Source: Cristatella mucedo (Eukaryota > Bryozoa > Phylactolaemata > Cristatellidae). From it: a DNA stretch of 64,000 nucleotides. The stretch spans positions 5,166,501 through 5,230,500 of the forward strand of contig WPIO01000009.1 in the NCBI GenBank assembly GCA_009760855.2. Direction: 5' to 3'. The stretch's first letter is position 1, and each line of letters opens with the position of its first letter. Shown here piece after piece: positions 52,754 through 64,000 of the stretch. The translations under genes were made by a program, and so were the position numbers. A model generated the notes under the pieces. It was not told where the DNA came from, did no database searches, and was given only the letters and a program-made list of their open reading frames with translations.

Positions 52754-52905
52754 CCCAGGAGGTAAGGTTTTGCTCTTCCCAACCGAAGTCGTGGGTTCGA
52801 TCCTGCAGTGAGGGATCCCTTGTTGCTAACTGCGAACGGTGGTGAAAGCAATTAAGGCTCTCCAGCTGGTATAAAAATGAGGCTGTTAAACCAGGTAATA
52901 ATTTT
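52745..52905 (+). mobile_element. SINE-1 copy, diverged
   Basis: ATAGCCCAGGAGGTAAGG, box B GGTTCGATCC, then cgaacggtggtgaaagcaat and aatgaggctgttaaaccagg. Confidence 0.72.
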
Positions 52906-53255
52906 TCATATTTCTTATGCTGCGGAACTTATTTAAGACTCTTTCCGACAAGCTCTCGAACGCTCGGAAACAGGACTACCTGTAGCCATTTCGTGAACAG
53001 CTCATTAGAAAACCCTGAGCACTATTTCTTCCACAAGCGTACGTTGGTAAAAACATATATAAACAGATTATTGTTGTAGAAAATGCAAAATATATTAAAT
53101 TACAAAGCGATTTCAATACGCTCTTTATCGCTGAGCGGCAGAAACTTTTCCGCTTGGCCTCGGCAGCCTCGCTTTTCCGCCGCTGCTCGTCTCTCTCTCG
53201 TCTCTCTTGCTCTCTCGTCTCTATCGTCTCGTCTCTCTCTCTCTCGTCTCGTCTC

Positions 53256-53318
<63 letters not shown>

Positions 53319-54084
53319 ACCTCCTCTAGCTTTCATTATCCGCAGACTATTCGCACAATAAAGAATTAATTTTTGTCAAGAATGGCTGTCGTTTTTTTCT
53401 CTTATCGTAAGAAATCCGTTTTATTGATACAGGTATATTCAGGAGCGGAGCCATGACTTTCGTGCATGGAAGTAAGACTTACGAGTAATGAAAAACTGTA
53501 GCGCGCACACATCTATAAATTGCGAGGCTTTTAAACTATGAGCGTAGCCATGTTTTTAAAATGAAAAGGACCAGCACAAAATTTTCGCCCGCGTTCTTAC
53601 AAGACTACCCATGCCCTGGCTTCTACAGAGGGCAGTCTAGATCACTTAATTATTTTTAATATTTAAGTGATCAACATTAGTTCTGTGGCCGTTACAGCGC
53701 GTTTGTAACAGCGCGTTTACAGTAACATTCAGTAAAGTTTCAGAAGATACATGCGAACGCTTTATTGGTCTCACCAAAATAAATCTACCTTTTCACTAGA
53801 TTGCAGAGTCTAAGGAAAAAGAATTATTCTACCTGGTATTTCGTCACTAAAATGCGCCATGTGCAATGTCGCTTGCAGAAAGCCGCGACAACGGAATAAA
53901 TCATCTGAATGCTGTCCCCGACCACTGAAGATCCGTGTCTGTTGAATCTGCTGCCCAGGATGGCATTTGGTGGTGACTTTGGTTAGCGGCAGGCCCTGAA
54001 ACAATACAACAGCAATAGCATTATCAATTTTCAGAGATAACTATTAGCGTACTTATATTGTCATAGCAAACGATGCAATATACT
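52906..54084. other. Unassigned sequence with a (TC)n tract
   Basis: (TC)n and CGTCTC-type repeats at 53,190-53,317. Nothing else recognised. Confidence 0.4.
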
Positions 54085-54160
54085 GCTATGTAAAGCGCCT
54101 AGAAAGAGATTGAGTTCTCTGAGGGTGCTTTAACCAGTGTATTAGTATTATTATTGCAAA
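54085..54160 (+). mobile_element. LINE-A tail only
   Basis: Under 80 bp: gtaaagcgcctagaaagaga, tctgagggtgctttaacc, then a TTA-rich end. An extreme 5' truncation or a SINE-2 tail. Confidence 0.6.
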
Positions 54161-54239
54161 CAAATATAATTTAATGTGATTGTAATTCAAGTAAATGTCT
54201 TGATATGCATTTTTAATAAAATTATTGTTGAACGTTGAT

Positions 54240-56000
54240 CATAACAATAATTATTTTGAGTCTAATCTCTCACATCAGTGACTCAGTATTCCTCCTCAGT
54301 CGCTTTTACTTTCTCTTCTTCTCCTGTTTCCTTGTCATTCAAAACTACAGATACCAACGCCAAATTCCACAGATCTGTATTTTTCTTGAGGAAAACCAAG
54401 CTTCTAGAGTACGCGGTTGCAGACTTAAAAGTTTCTGAGACAATATCCGCTTGCTCAGGAAGAACAATCATTCAAAATCATTCGAGGTCGGGCCTGTTGC
54501 ATACGCTGTTGTTGCTTCAACGCACGCTCGGCAAAGGAAAGGCTGGAATCGTCCATTTCATTAGAATTATTACCATTGAATTGCGATTTCAAAAGGGATT
54601 GAAGAGGGACAGTTTCATCTGAATCCAATTTACCCCGCTCCAATTCTGGATCTTAATAATTTCTGTCTCAGATGCAGCACTGTGTACAGTATTTGTACCA
54701 GTCTTCGTACTTCTCGAAGTCGAATGATGAAAGCGATGAAAGCGAAGTGGTGATTGGAATAAGCCAACAAGCGATTCGGCGACGGTTCCATCGTGATTTT
54801 GAAGTGCGAGAGTAAGATATTTGAAACCAGCCAAGGCTGCTTTATGCCAGGATGAATGACATTTCTTCGCACAGCGGCGGGATTAATTCGGCAAGCTTGG
54901 GGTTCAATAATCAATATTGGACAGCAATCGCATAAACCGCTCACACATTTTTATCACCGCAAGCCAGCGAGTCACATTTCGTTTGACAGGGCGCAATTAT
55001 GTTGACAGACGCACTCTGCCGGACTCTTTGAGCTTGGAAAACTTTGACATTAATTCCCCAACCAGTCCGGACTCCGAGGAGAGGCATTTTGCAATGTAGG
55101 CTTCGACTGACAAATTGAGACAATGACTGCGGCAACACAACAGCGGTCGATCAAACGGATAAGCTGATGCCACGTTTGTACAGCGGTTGTCACCAATCAG
55201 GCAGACTACGCGTTCGGCTGGTCGGTTGCACTGCCACCGCAGTGTTGCACGGATGCACTTCATGTGGTTGACAGCCGCCAAAGCTGTCTCATCAAGCAGC
55301 GGGGCAAATGCCATCAGGAAAACCTTAGGCCCACTTCCGACCTATCTTCCAGGCTAATTGTAAGGAAGAGACCATGACCAAACTGAAGTGAAAACAAGTT
55401 ACTCAAACGACTAGTAAAAATACGCATCGAAATAGCATAAATAATATAGCAGGCAAGTAAGCATATAGCAGGCAAGTAAGCATAATATAGCAGGCGAAAT
55501 AGCAGGCAAGTAACTTACCAATAAAGTGGGTTGACCCTTGTGACCAGCCACCCAACAAGAGGGCACATTGCGATAGTGCACTTGCAAGAATTGTTTTTTT
55601 CCCCACTGCCGTGACCAACCATAACACGTACTTCTTCAATGTATTCGTAGAAACTTTGGATGTTCGCTGGTACGTCACTCTTGTGCGTTGTTTTTAGCAG
55701 ATCATCAATTCGTGCCCGTCCATAATAATCCAATCGAGCCATTCGTAGATTCATTTGTAGATTTTGAGTCGATCTTGTATTGCAGAGTCAACTGAACAGT
55801 CACCGAGTTGGTCCAGCACTGCCTGTTGGTGAAATGCTTTCAGCAGAATGCGAGGTGAACACTTCCAAGTAGTTCGTGCGTTCGTTTTCTATGTGCGTCA
55901 TCAACTTGCTATAGCCATTCTTGTTGACGCGACGCTTTTGTTTTAAACCACAGCTGCATTTCCTGAGTTTAGATGCTCGATCCTTTGGAGCATTGCTAGA
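54240..56000 (-). mobile_element. Degenerate hAT DNA transposon with BED finger
   Basis: Minus strand, in order: a BED-type zinc finger near 55,950-55,870 (CSCGLKQKRRVNKNGYSKLM then THIENERTNY), an N-terminal helix region near 55,740-55,580 with DYYGRARIDDLL, the transposase core near 55,310-55,000 with ERVVCLIGDNRCTN and CRSHCLNLSVEAYIAKCL, TLALQNHDGTVAESLVGLF near 54,800, LSFAERALKQQQRMQQ near 54,530, and a dimerisation-domain end (VFLKKNTDLWNLALVSVV) near 54,370. This is the typical order of hAT transposases. Several stops and frame changes make it non-functional. Terminal inverted repeats and target duplication were not found by eye. Confidence 0.75.
55447..55515. repeat. Short tandem repeat
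   Basis: AGCAGGCAAGTAAGCATAT-type unit repeated about three times, inside the hAT copy. Confidence 0.8.
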
Positions 56001-56350
56001 GAAACGGCGGCTGGTAGATATTTTAGCCGATGGAATAGTGGGGCGGCCCAGCGAACTGAGAGAAGTAGTCGGAATTTAGATTCTAGCAGGAAAAATATAA
56101 ATTGCGCCTACCAAACACGCTGCACGGACTTACTCAGTCCGCGATCTACGCAATGCGCTCAGACTCAAGACTAGAAGTATTAAGACTTGAAACTTAAAAA
56201 CAAAACTGCCCCACGAGTACTGCAATAGCATTGGTATTGTTGACCTGGACAGTACAATACGTTGATACTGTTATGGCACCCGTTGCAATACATTGTTAAA
56301 AATACAATACAATACACACACATTGTCTCGCTAGCATATTTTCGCGGAGG
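56001..56350. other. Right flank of the hAT copy
   Basis: Contains an AATAC-rich stretch at 56,300-56,320. May include the 5' terminal region of the transposon. Nothing firm. Confidence 0.3.
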
Positions 56351-56852
56351 CCTGGTTATAGACACGTATCGCGCGGGCGCACCGGGCGGCTTCCTGTTCT
56401 AGGCGAGAGAGCTGCGTCGGCTCTTCGCGCGAAAGCGCTCGAGTGCGCGCGTGCGCACTGACAATCCATACGTACGGCTTGGTCGCGTACCTGTGCACGG
56501 GCAATTGTAGCCGGTCGAGTGACAGCACTGCGTGTTGAGAGATCATTACGCATAGTTAGCCTTTATCGCTCAGCTATCAGAGCTTTTGTTGGCGTTCTGC
56601 GAGAATGGGCGGCATACTTCCCCCTGGTATATAGCGCTTACGGAGGCTTTCACGTCCAGGTGCAGAATACCAGCAGCAGACGGCCAACCGGATTCGTGAG
56701 CCTAGATAAAAAAGCCGTCTCATCGTTCCATGCTCGGAGCGATCGCTCGCACGCGACGCAGCCGCGCCTCTGCGATCAATATCGCACGCGACGCAGACGC
56801 ACGGATGCGGCCATTCAGCCGACGCCTGGCAAGACGACTCTCGGCGACCAGC

Positions 56853-56890
56853 GAGCGACCGTGTCGCGCGCGCCCGCGACACGGTCGCTC
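56853..56890. repeat. Inverted repeat, 16-bp arms
   Basis: GAGCGACCGTGTCGCG, a 6-nt spacer, then the exact complement. Confidence 0.95.
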
Positions 56891-56896
56891 ACGATC

Positions 56897-56940
56897 GCCC
56901 GCGGTCACGATCGCCCGCGTGGGCGATCGTGACCGCGGGC
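56897..56940. repeat. Inverted repeat, 20-bp arms
   Basis: GCCCGCGGTCACGATCGCCC, a GCGT spacer, then the exact complement. Only 6 bp from the preceding inverted repeat. Confidence 0.95.
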
Positions 56941-59087
56941 CGGTCGTCGACAGCGACCCTTTATAATGAAGCCACTCACTTCTCGCGTCTTCGTTTTTTT
57001 CGCAACACAATGACAAGCAGCTATTGTCCGGTTTTGTGACATCTTTCGTATCGCGCGTTTTCCATATTTATATCTCATCTGCATAGGCTGGAGCCTATGC
57101 AGAGGGCCTACAGATTTGATTTGTGACGACGGCGTCGTAAGGTTGTCGCTAAAAGGCATTGTACGACGAGTGCCTCGGCTACAAGCCGAACTTCGTCCGC
57201 TCGAAGGTCGTCCACGAGCTGCGCCTATTGCGAGTGGTGCAACGCTCAGCGATGGATTGTCAACAGTCCAAGACGTGAGTGCACACGAACATCGCCGAAA
57301 AAGCAACATCAATGCAACGTGCTTAACAGTGACTTGTGTCGAAACTTGGCAATGGGCGCAGTGCTAATGACTGCACAACTGCCTACGCACGTCTGGAGAC
57401 AGCAACGGGTAGGAAAGAAGTCCTATCATCTTGTGCCAACGCAACAGCTCAGATGATGGGATGCGGCATTTTCCAGTTCAGCAATGCATAGTCGCCCTTT
57501 GCTTCTTTCTGCAATGCATTTTTAATGGGGCTGCGGTCGAAGCCCCGCTGCTGGACAGTATGGGTCCGATGTATTCGTATTTTTGCAGCTGATCTTCCGT
57601 TCACTAGGAATCTTAAGCTGCGCCGGTCTTCAGGTCGATCGCAGTGCGTCAGCGGTGGCACCATTCGCGTTCGTGGTGAAATAGTGGTAAGAGTTCAGGT
57701 ACAGACCACGGTCAAGGACTGGCGCTTTGTGACCGCTGAGAACATGCCGACCCCAGCCGTCTTGGGTGCAGACTTCGTTAGAGCAACACCTGAGTGGTGG
57801 ATAGCTGACGGTACATTCTACATCAGTATGAATGATACATATATGAATGATGTCCAGCACAGTTCTTTTCTCTTTCATTGGTTGAGGCCTCAGTGTATGC
57901 ACGGGTGTGACGCACAGACCGCATCTATTGATTGTATGAGAGTCGTACTTGTCGCAAGGGCAACAGTTCGGCTAGGCCAGGGGTCAGGCGGTGAAGCAGG
58001 TGCAGTACAGTCTTGGGGAAGGCCACGAACTCTTGTTTGAAGGAGCTAATCTGCCAGATGGTGTACTTCAGACCAAAACGCTGATAAATTAAAGTTATAT
58101 TACTACCATATTGCTACTAATTATTAAATTATTAAAGAATAATAATAAATAAATAAATAAATTATTAATTATCATAAGTTATATTACTACCATATCACTA
58201 CTATATTATTACTAGTTAGATTACTACCAAATTAATTACCATAAATTAAAGGTAGATTCCGAGTGAGAGCAATGAGCCTCCTCGCAAGAAAACCGGCGGC
58301 GGCGCTCTAAATCAGTCAATTAAAGATGTTAAACCGGTTTCCGAACTGGTGTGCTCAGACGGCGTCGGAAACCGCGAGCAAAGCATACACAAACTGGGTT
58401 TGATCAGGACGGCAAACCATTTTTTAGTGAAATAGAGTCCGCAGCTGACAAGTTTGCTTGCTCATTAAACATTACAAAGTAATCTTCAAAAGCTCGAAGG
58501 ATTTGTAAAATATTTTATAATGTAGCACGGCATTCAGTTGCAGCCGCCCTAGGCGCATTTTACTTGCTCTACAGGCCCCAGATAAGAAGAAAATGGTTGA
58601 AACGCCGGGCGCTGACGTCATTGAACGATTGACCAGTCTTTGGGCATCACCTTAAGTGATTGTCATAAAGCTCTCGGGTGAACTTAGAATTCGTGTCGAT
58701 AATCGCAAATTCAACGAGGTCACCCTGAGGGCTAACTAACAACTGCCCGATCTCATAAAGACTCCGGACCTTCTTCACAAAGCCAAGTTCTTTGGCAGCC
58801 TCGATACAAAATCCGGTTATTATCAAGGTTTGAGAAACAGATAGACCGAAAACGGCGCTTACGCCACCGTATGGCCTCTATCAATATTGTCTCGAACGCC
58901 ATTCAAACTCAGCAATGAACAAATGGAGCAGTTCAGCTCAGTCGTCCATGATCTCAGAGCAGTTCAGCGTGTCGTCCATGATCTCATTCATGTGCTTGAC
59001 TCAGAAGATTTCCTAGCATATCCCGAAGACTTCGTTTGCTTCCAAGAAACTTGAGATGACCGGTCTTTGGCTGGCCTAGATAAAAAT

Positions 59088-59880
59088 ATTGATGATGAGG
59101 ATAATAATAATACGTTTGATAAAGCGCCCTCAGAGAAATCAATCTCTTTCAAGGCGCTTTACAATTGTTACAAATGAAGCACGATCGAATGGTTAGTGGT
59201 AGCATGCACAATAAAAAAAGAATAACATGGTTAGGGGTGACATGCACAGGGTCAGCATGCAAGTGTGGTTAGTGGCAGCAGGCAACAGTGTCAGCACGCA
59301 TAGACACATAAAGGACGAATCACAAGGACCCACTAAATGCTATGACAAAGAGGTGATTTTACTTTCTTTTTAAAAATGGTCAAGTCAGGGGATGTCGTTA
59401 CGCAAGTCGAGCATGAGTTCCCGGCTTTGGGAGCATACGAACTAAAGGCACGGTCTCCAAAAGATTTGAGATTTTTCCGAAGTGTAGGTTAACAGTTAAA
59501 TTCCAAAAAGTGGGTTGTACGATGCCTAGCCTGGTGGGGGAGTAGAACTGATAGGTAGGCTGGAGCCAAATAATGAAGGGGCCTGAAAGTGAGTGAAAAA
59601 ACCTTGAAGTCGATGCGTTGCTTGACTGGGAGCCAGTGCAGGTCGGCGAGAGGTGGTGTGGTATGGCAACTGCGACGCTCTCTGCAGACAAGCCTTGCTG
59701 TAGATTTTTGCACCAGCTGTAAGTGCTCGATTGTACAGGCTTGTAGATCAGCAAGCTGTGAGTTACAGAAGTCAAGACGAGATGTCACAGATGCATGGAC
59801 CAATTTAGATGTGGTATCCCTGTCTAAACAAGCCCGAATTTTAGATATGTTATGTAGCTGAAAGTAGGCAGAGTTTTTGG
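59088..59880 (-). mobile_element. LINE-A copy inserted in the gypsy fossil (RT region)
   Basis: Minus strand: AAT-type end, tail, 3' UTR and C-terminal frame 59,803-59,489 (SRLDFCNSQLADLQ, LHWLPVKQRIDFKV). 5'-truncated. Confidence 0.85.
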
Positions 59881-60229
59881 CCTGTTCAGGTCATCTGGAT
59901 TTAAACTCTCCGAAAAAAGAAAACTTTTGTTTTGCATCCAGCAGAAAGTTGCTTGCCTAGGACACGCCGTGTCTGAAAGAAACATTGGACCAATGCCACA
60001 CAAAAATGTCAGCCATCCACAAATTATGAGTACCTAAGGATGCTGACGAACTGCCAAGCTTCCTGCGACTCAGAGGCTGTTATAGTAAGCTCATTCCGGG
60101 CTATGCTCAGATTTCTGCTGTCCCTAGCTAATGCAATTCGAATGGTCTAGAGAATGTACATCGTTCTTCAATAAAATAAAACTGCTGCTTATTGACGATG
60201 TGGTGCTGAAGCTCCCAGAGCCATTTCAT

Positions 60230-60712
60230 CTTTCAGATATACTACCCCATCAGGCAAAGCATCGTACCACTCGCTTTTCGGAATCCAACAGTCTAGAAAT
60301 ACCTCGTACAAACCTTAAATCCTTTGGAGACCGTGCATTTAGCTCGTATGCTCCCACAGCCTGGAACTCCCTCCCGACCTGCATCAGAACATCCCCTGAC
60401 CTGACCACATTTAAAAGAAACTTAAAAACATACCTATTTAGGACAGCATTTAGTGGGTCCTTGTGATTCGTCCTCGATGTGCTTATGCGTGCTGACACTG
60501 TTCATGCTGCCACTAACCACATTTGCATGCTGACCCAGTGCATGTAACCCCTAACCATGTTATTCATTTTGTTTGTTTTTCAAGCATGATTTTACTTACT
60601 ATTCTATTGCGTATCACTTTGCAGCAAATGTAAAGCGCCTAGAAAGAGATTAAGTTCTCTGAGGGCGCTTTATCAAGTGCAATATTATTATTATTATTAT
60701 TATTATTCATAC
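60230..60712 (+). mobile_element. LINE-A copy inserted in the gypsy fossil (RT/RNase H junction)
   Basis: Plus strand: DILPHQAKHRTTRFSESNSL, FGDRAFSSYAPTAWNSLPTC, FKRNLKTYLF to a stop, 3' UTR, then aaagcgcctagaaagagatt, a stem-loop partner and (ATT)n. One of the cleanest LINE-A 3' ends in the window. Confidence 0.9.
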
Positions 60713-61892
60713 GTCGTCGTAACTTGTGATGCTTCCTCCGTTGGCTTTGTCCTGGAAAAGCTCGATAGGCGCATTGGGCACCAGCAGGTGGCAGGTTGGA
60801 GAACGAAAACTGAGTGTCAGAGAAGTGAATTACTCGACCTCAACTGAGCTGAGGTGCAGTGCAGTAGTAGAGGCACTGAAAGTGTACTGACCCTACTTGC
60901 TGGGAGCTACTTTCATTCTGTACGCAGACCACGAGGAGGTCAATTGATTACTTCTTAAGAAGAAAGAAGAAGAAACCGCAGGTCATTTGTAGCGCTGGGC
61001 CCACAAGTTGGATGCGTTCGACTTGACTGTTTTCCATAAACCCGACGAGGCTAATGTTGTTGCCGATGCTCTAAGCTGGTCGTTGTATTGTGACGCAACT
61101 AATACTCGGAAGTTTTAATCCTCACTAGAAAACATCAAGGAAGCGCAAGATAAGGATCCTGATTTGACTCCTCTGCGTTACAATCTCGGCAAAATACAGT
61201 CTTCTGTAGGGTGGTTCAAGGCGATGCGGTCCAGAATTTCTATGGGCACGGCAACGGTAAAGCTCACTGTAGACGGTTCTCAAATCGTATTGCCCACTCC
61301 AGTTATTCAACGGATTCAAGCTTTGAGGGCTCTTTATGATAACCCAGCTGCAGGGCACCGTGCCGCGGAGAAAACCTCGACGATGATCTATGAGTAGTTC
61401 TTCTTCCGGTTGGCAAGGAAGAAGGGCTGATTGATGATTGGATTAAGTCTTGTTTGACTTGTCAAGAGGTCCGACTACGAGCTCGGAAAAAATGATCCGC
61501 TTGACCAGATGCAGACACCGAGCAAGCCATTTGAGTTCGTTCAGGTAGATCACAATTGCAACCTTACGGAAACTTCGGCTGAAATAAACATCTTCTTGTC
61601 ATCTGCCGCTATTTCTTAAAGTCCATTGTCGTCGTCGCTCCGCCGAACAAGTTTGCACAGACTGTTACGGAAGCTTTCGTCCGCAATTTTGGGCTCCTCT
61701 ATGGAGTCACAAATAGCCTTCGTATCGACCAAAGTGCAGAGCTTGACTCGAGACTACTGCAGAAAGTCTTTCGACTACTTCCAGTGGAAAGGGTACGCCC
61801 TAGCTCTGCCCATCTGGCCGCTAATGGAGGTGTCGAGTGGTGCAATTAAACTACTGGCGACCTGTCTCACCTGCTAGTTTGTCCAGACCAGT

Positions 61893-63192
61893 AGGTCAGG
61901 TAATGTAATGTAATGTAATGTATCTCCGTCAGTAACTCCACAAAGTCATAAAGACCACGTGGGTGTTACGCAGGAGAGTTTTGTATAGCGCACTCACAGC
62001 CTAAGCGGCTTTCGGTACGCATTCGGTAGCCAACAGACTTCGTGTCATGCAACAAAGAGAAAGTGGGAAGCATAGCAGAGTTAGGAGAGCAGTTGAGGTA
62101 GTGAGTAGCATAGAAGTAGCAGTTCAGAACCGCTGAAAAAGATGTGCCATAGTCGGCAGTTGGAGAGTAGATATCGTTGCGTAAGAATTGTGGAAGCGAG
62201 TTCCACAGTCTAGGAACTGCAGAGCTAAAGCTTCTGTCGCCAACTGTCTTTAAGCGGAGGAATGGCACAGCTAATTTATTGTCCACACAGGACCTGAGGG
62301 CGCGAAGAGGCTGAAACTGATGCAGCAGTTCAGCTAGGTACGAAGGAGCCAAGCCGTGGCGGGCCTTGTGGGTCAGCATAAGAACTTTGCTCTGTATCCT
62401 TTGCTCAACCGGCAACCATCCTAGCTCTTTCATCAAAGGTGACACGTGCTCAGACCGCTGGGACTTGAAGACCAGCCTTGCAGCCATATTCATAGTCCGC
62501 TGTAGTGGCATAATAGCTTTCTTTGGTAGCCCAGCCAAAAGGGAATTACAATCACAATAATCAAGCCGAGACAGAACTAAAGAGCTAGTTAATTTTTTTT
62601 ACAAGCCACTGTGGGAGACAGCTTCTAATCTTGGACAGGGACCGGATGTGATGGCTAGCTGTAGAGGCAGTCTTCTGAATGAAGCTTTTGAAATTGAGGC
62701 AGCTGTCGAAAACGACACCTAGATTACGAGCACGTGGTGAAGGTCGCACAATAGCATCACCTATTAAAACAGCAAAGCCTTCTAATTCAGCCACACGCTT
62801 AGGGTGTCCTATGAGAAGCAGTTCGGTTTTATCGTCATTTAATTTCTGGAAGTCTTCCGACATCCAGGATCCAATATCGGCAAGGCAAGCATTAAGTTTC
62901 TCAGTTGCTGCAGCAAATTCCGACGGTTTAAATGACAAATACAACTGAGTATCGTCAGCATAGAAGTGATATCGTATTCCATGGGCCTTAATCACTTTTC
63001 CCAGAGGTTGCGTATAAATGGAGAACAGCAAGGGACCAAGTACAAACCCTTGAGGGGCTCCACAGGTGACCCTTCTCATGTCTGAGACCTGACCCCCACA
63101 CGACACGGATTGAACACGATCAGACAAGTATGATTTAAACCACGCCAGTGCTTCGTCTGCCAGACCGATCGTTGTTCTCAATCGTTCAAGGT
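61893..63192 (-). mobile_element. LINE-B copy, best preserved
   Basis: Minus strand. RT frame 63,181-62,585: TCGAPQGFVLGPLLFSIYTQ, YHFYADDTQLYLSFKPS (catalytic YADD intact), DDKTELLLIGHPKRV, NLGVVFDSCLNFKSF. Second frame 62,538-61,966: HVSPLMKELGWLPVEQRIQS, YLAELLHQFQPLRALRS, AVPRLWNSLPQFLRND. The two frames are separated by a short break. The tail (actcacagcc to ggagttactgacggagata on its sense strand) ends in ATTAC repeats at 61,900-61,920. 5'-truncated just upstream of the RT catalytic blocks. Confidence 0.9.
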
Positions 63193-63670
63193 AGTTATGT
63201 TTTCCTTATGTATGGTTTGCAGATTAAAATAAAAATCGAGACATGCAACGACTCATTCGTCGCCGTAAGAGCTGATATTTGGGCTGAGGACACCTCGAAT
63301 TCCTTGTGATGCACCGTTTTCGATACAGCATCGTCCAGGCAGCCTAGAGGCCTCACCAGACAAAATGGCTAGGTGTGATCACTAAAGAAATCGTATCAAA
63401 CAGACATACAATACAGCGGTCAACAATTTGAAACTGCAACAAGCTCGGCAAAGGAGTGAACAAGCTAGGACAGTTCAATTTGTGCCTTTTTTAAGAGTGA
63501 GAGAAAGGGTGGCTGCAGAACTGGCGGAAATCACCCGGCGTCAGCACCAAACATCAACCTCACTGGCGAGAATCGTTGGTCGCTGAATGCAAGATCGCCT
63601 ACGAACGTGCGTCATTGAACGCAATCTTTTGTATCTAACCAGAAATGGACTTGCAGTAACTTTCAGTTTA
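63193..63670. other. Unassigned sequence
   Basis: Nothing recognised. It could include the right part of the gypsy fossil. Confidence 0.35.
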
Positions 63671-63671
63671 T

Positions 63672-64000
63672 GCTGATTGCCAAGCACAATCTAGGCTTTC
63701 ACTTCTATGCGGATGACACACAGTTGTACCTTTGCTTTGATCCCTCCCAGCCTTCGAGCACCTCAAATTCTCTCAACTCACTTGCTGCATGCATTGATAT
63801 TGATGACATCCGCACATGGATAGCAGCAAATTTTCTAAAACTAAACGATGATAAAACTAACTTACTAGTTATGGGCAAACCCAGTGTGATTCAGAGATTG
63901 GAAAGGCTGACTCTCAAAATTGGCTCTGCCATCATATCTCCTGTTGAATCAGCTCGAAATCTAGGAGTCGTATTCCAAAGCGACCTCTCGTTAGACGACC
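63672..64000 (+). mobile_element. LINE-A copy, RT frame open to the window edge
   Basis: Open from about 63,672: LIAKHNLGFHFYADDTQLYL, then SSTSNSLNSLAACID, NFLKLNDDKTNLLVMGKPS and ESARNLGVVFQSDLSLDD at the end. No stop in about 109 codons, so it is younger or better kept than most copies. One extra Asp-Ile pair against the 13.2 kb copy. The 3' part lies outside the window. Confidence 0.85.

Larger units (their letters stand above)
56351..57449. other. CpG-rich block with two perfect inverted repeats
   Basis: CpG-rich from 56,350 to 56,960. Two adjacent inverted repeats are listed separately. No gene recognised. Confidence 0.4.
57450..61888 (+). mobile_element. Ty3/gypsy LTR retrotransposon fossil
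   Basis: Plus strand, parts in pol order: aspartic protease region (about 57,640-57,830, with an ILGxDF-like site), reverse transcriptase (about 58,640-59,080), RT connection (about 59,890-60,225), RNase H (about 60,715-61,080), integrase zinc-binding and core regions (about 61,080-61,880). Broken, with well over ten disruptions, and not functional. Two LINE-A copies are inserted inside it, and a LINE-B copy interrupts the right end. No LTRs were recognised, so the true ends are unknown. The decay and three later insertions suggest an old copy. Confidence 0.85.

Noticed and set aside
56351-57000. Protein-coding gene in the CpG-rich block
   Set aside because: Open frames on both strands are Arg/Ala/Ser-rich and cross the inverted repeats. 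No domain is seen.

Overview
This window is animal (metazoan, probably invertebrate) nuclear DNA. It has intron-split coding sequence with ordinary GT-AG sites, tRNA-derived SINEs, many 5'-truncated LINEs of the CR1/L2 type, a BED-finger hAT transposon, a Ty3/gypsy fossil and a very high load of (GA/TC)n, (CA)n and (TA)n microsatellites. Nothing looks bacterial. The species cannot be named from the sequence alone.

The main result is one host gene on the minus strand, from about 31.5 kb down to 3.4 kb. Twelve coding exons can be placed by eye. Each is flanked by AG and GT, and the reading phase is consistent across all eleven junctions, giving a predicted protein of 812 residues. It has an N-terminal signal-anchor-like hydrophobic segment, a first START (StAR-related lipid transfer) domain, a long Ala/Ser/Pro-rich linker with a CTG-encoded leucine run, and a second START domain ending at the stop codon. 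No single long open frame reveals it, because the START domains are split into exons as short as 43 nt. Exons 3 to 12 are well supported; exons 1 and 2 are the weak part.

The introns are filled with transposon debris. Two LINE families dominate. LINE-A ends in a stem-loop tail followed by ATT-type repeats. LINE-B ends in a different tail followed by ATTAC-type repeats. Two tRNA-headed SINE families are present. SINE-2 carries a tail almost the same as that of LINE-A, as expected if it moves with LINE-A machinery. SINE-1 has its own hairpin-bearing tail.

From 33 to 64 kb no firm host gene was found. The region holds LINE and SINE copies, a nested insertion stack at 39.5-43.4 kb, a degenerate hAT transposon at 54.2-56.1 kb, a broken Ty3/gypsy fossil at 57.4-61.9 kb hit by three LINE insertions, CpG-rich blocks with perfect palindromes at 34.36 and 56.85-56.94 kb, and a plus-strand candidate first exon at 47.9 kb. 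A LINE-A reverse transcriptase frame runs off the right edge.
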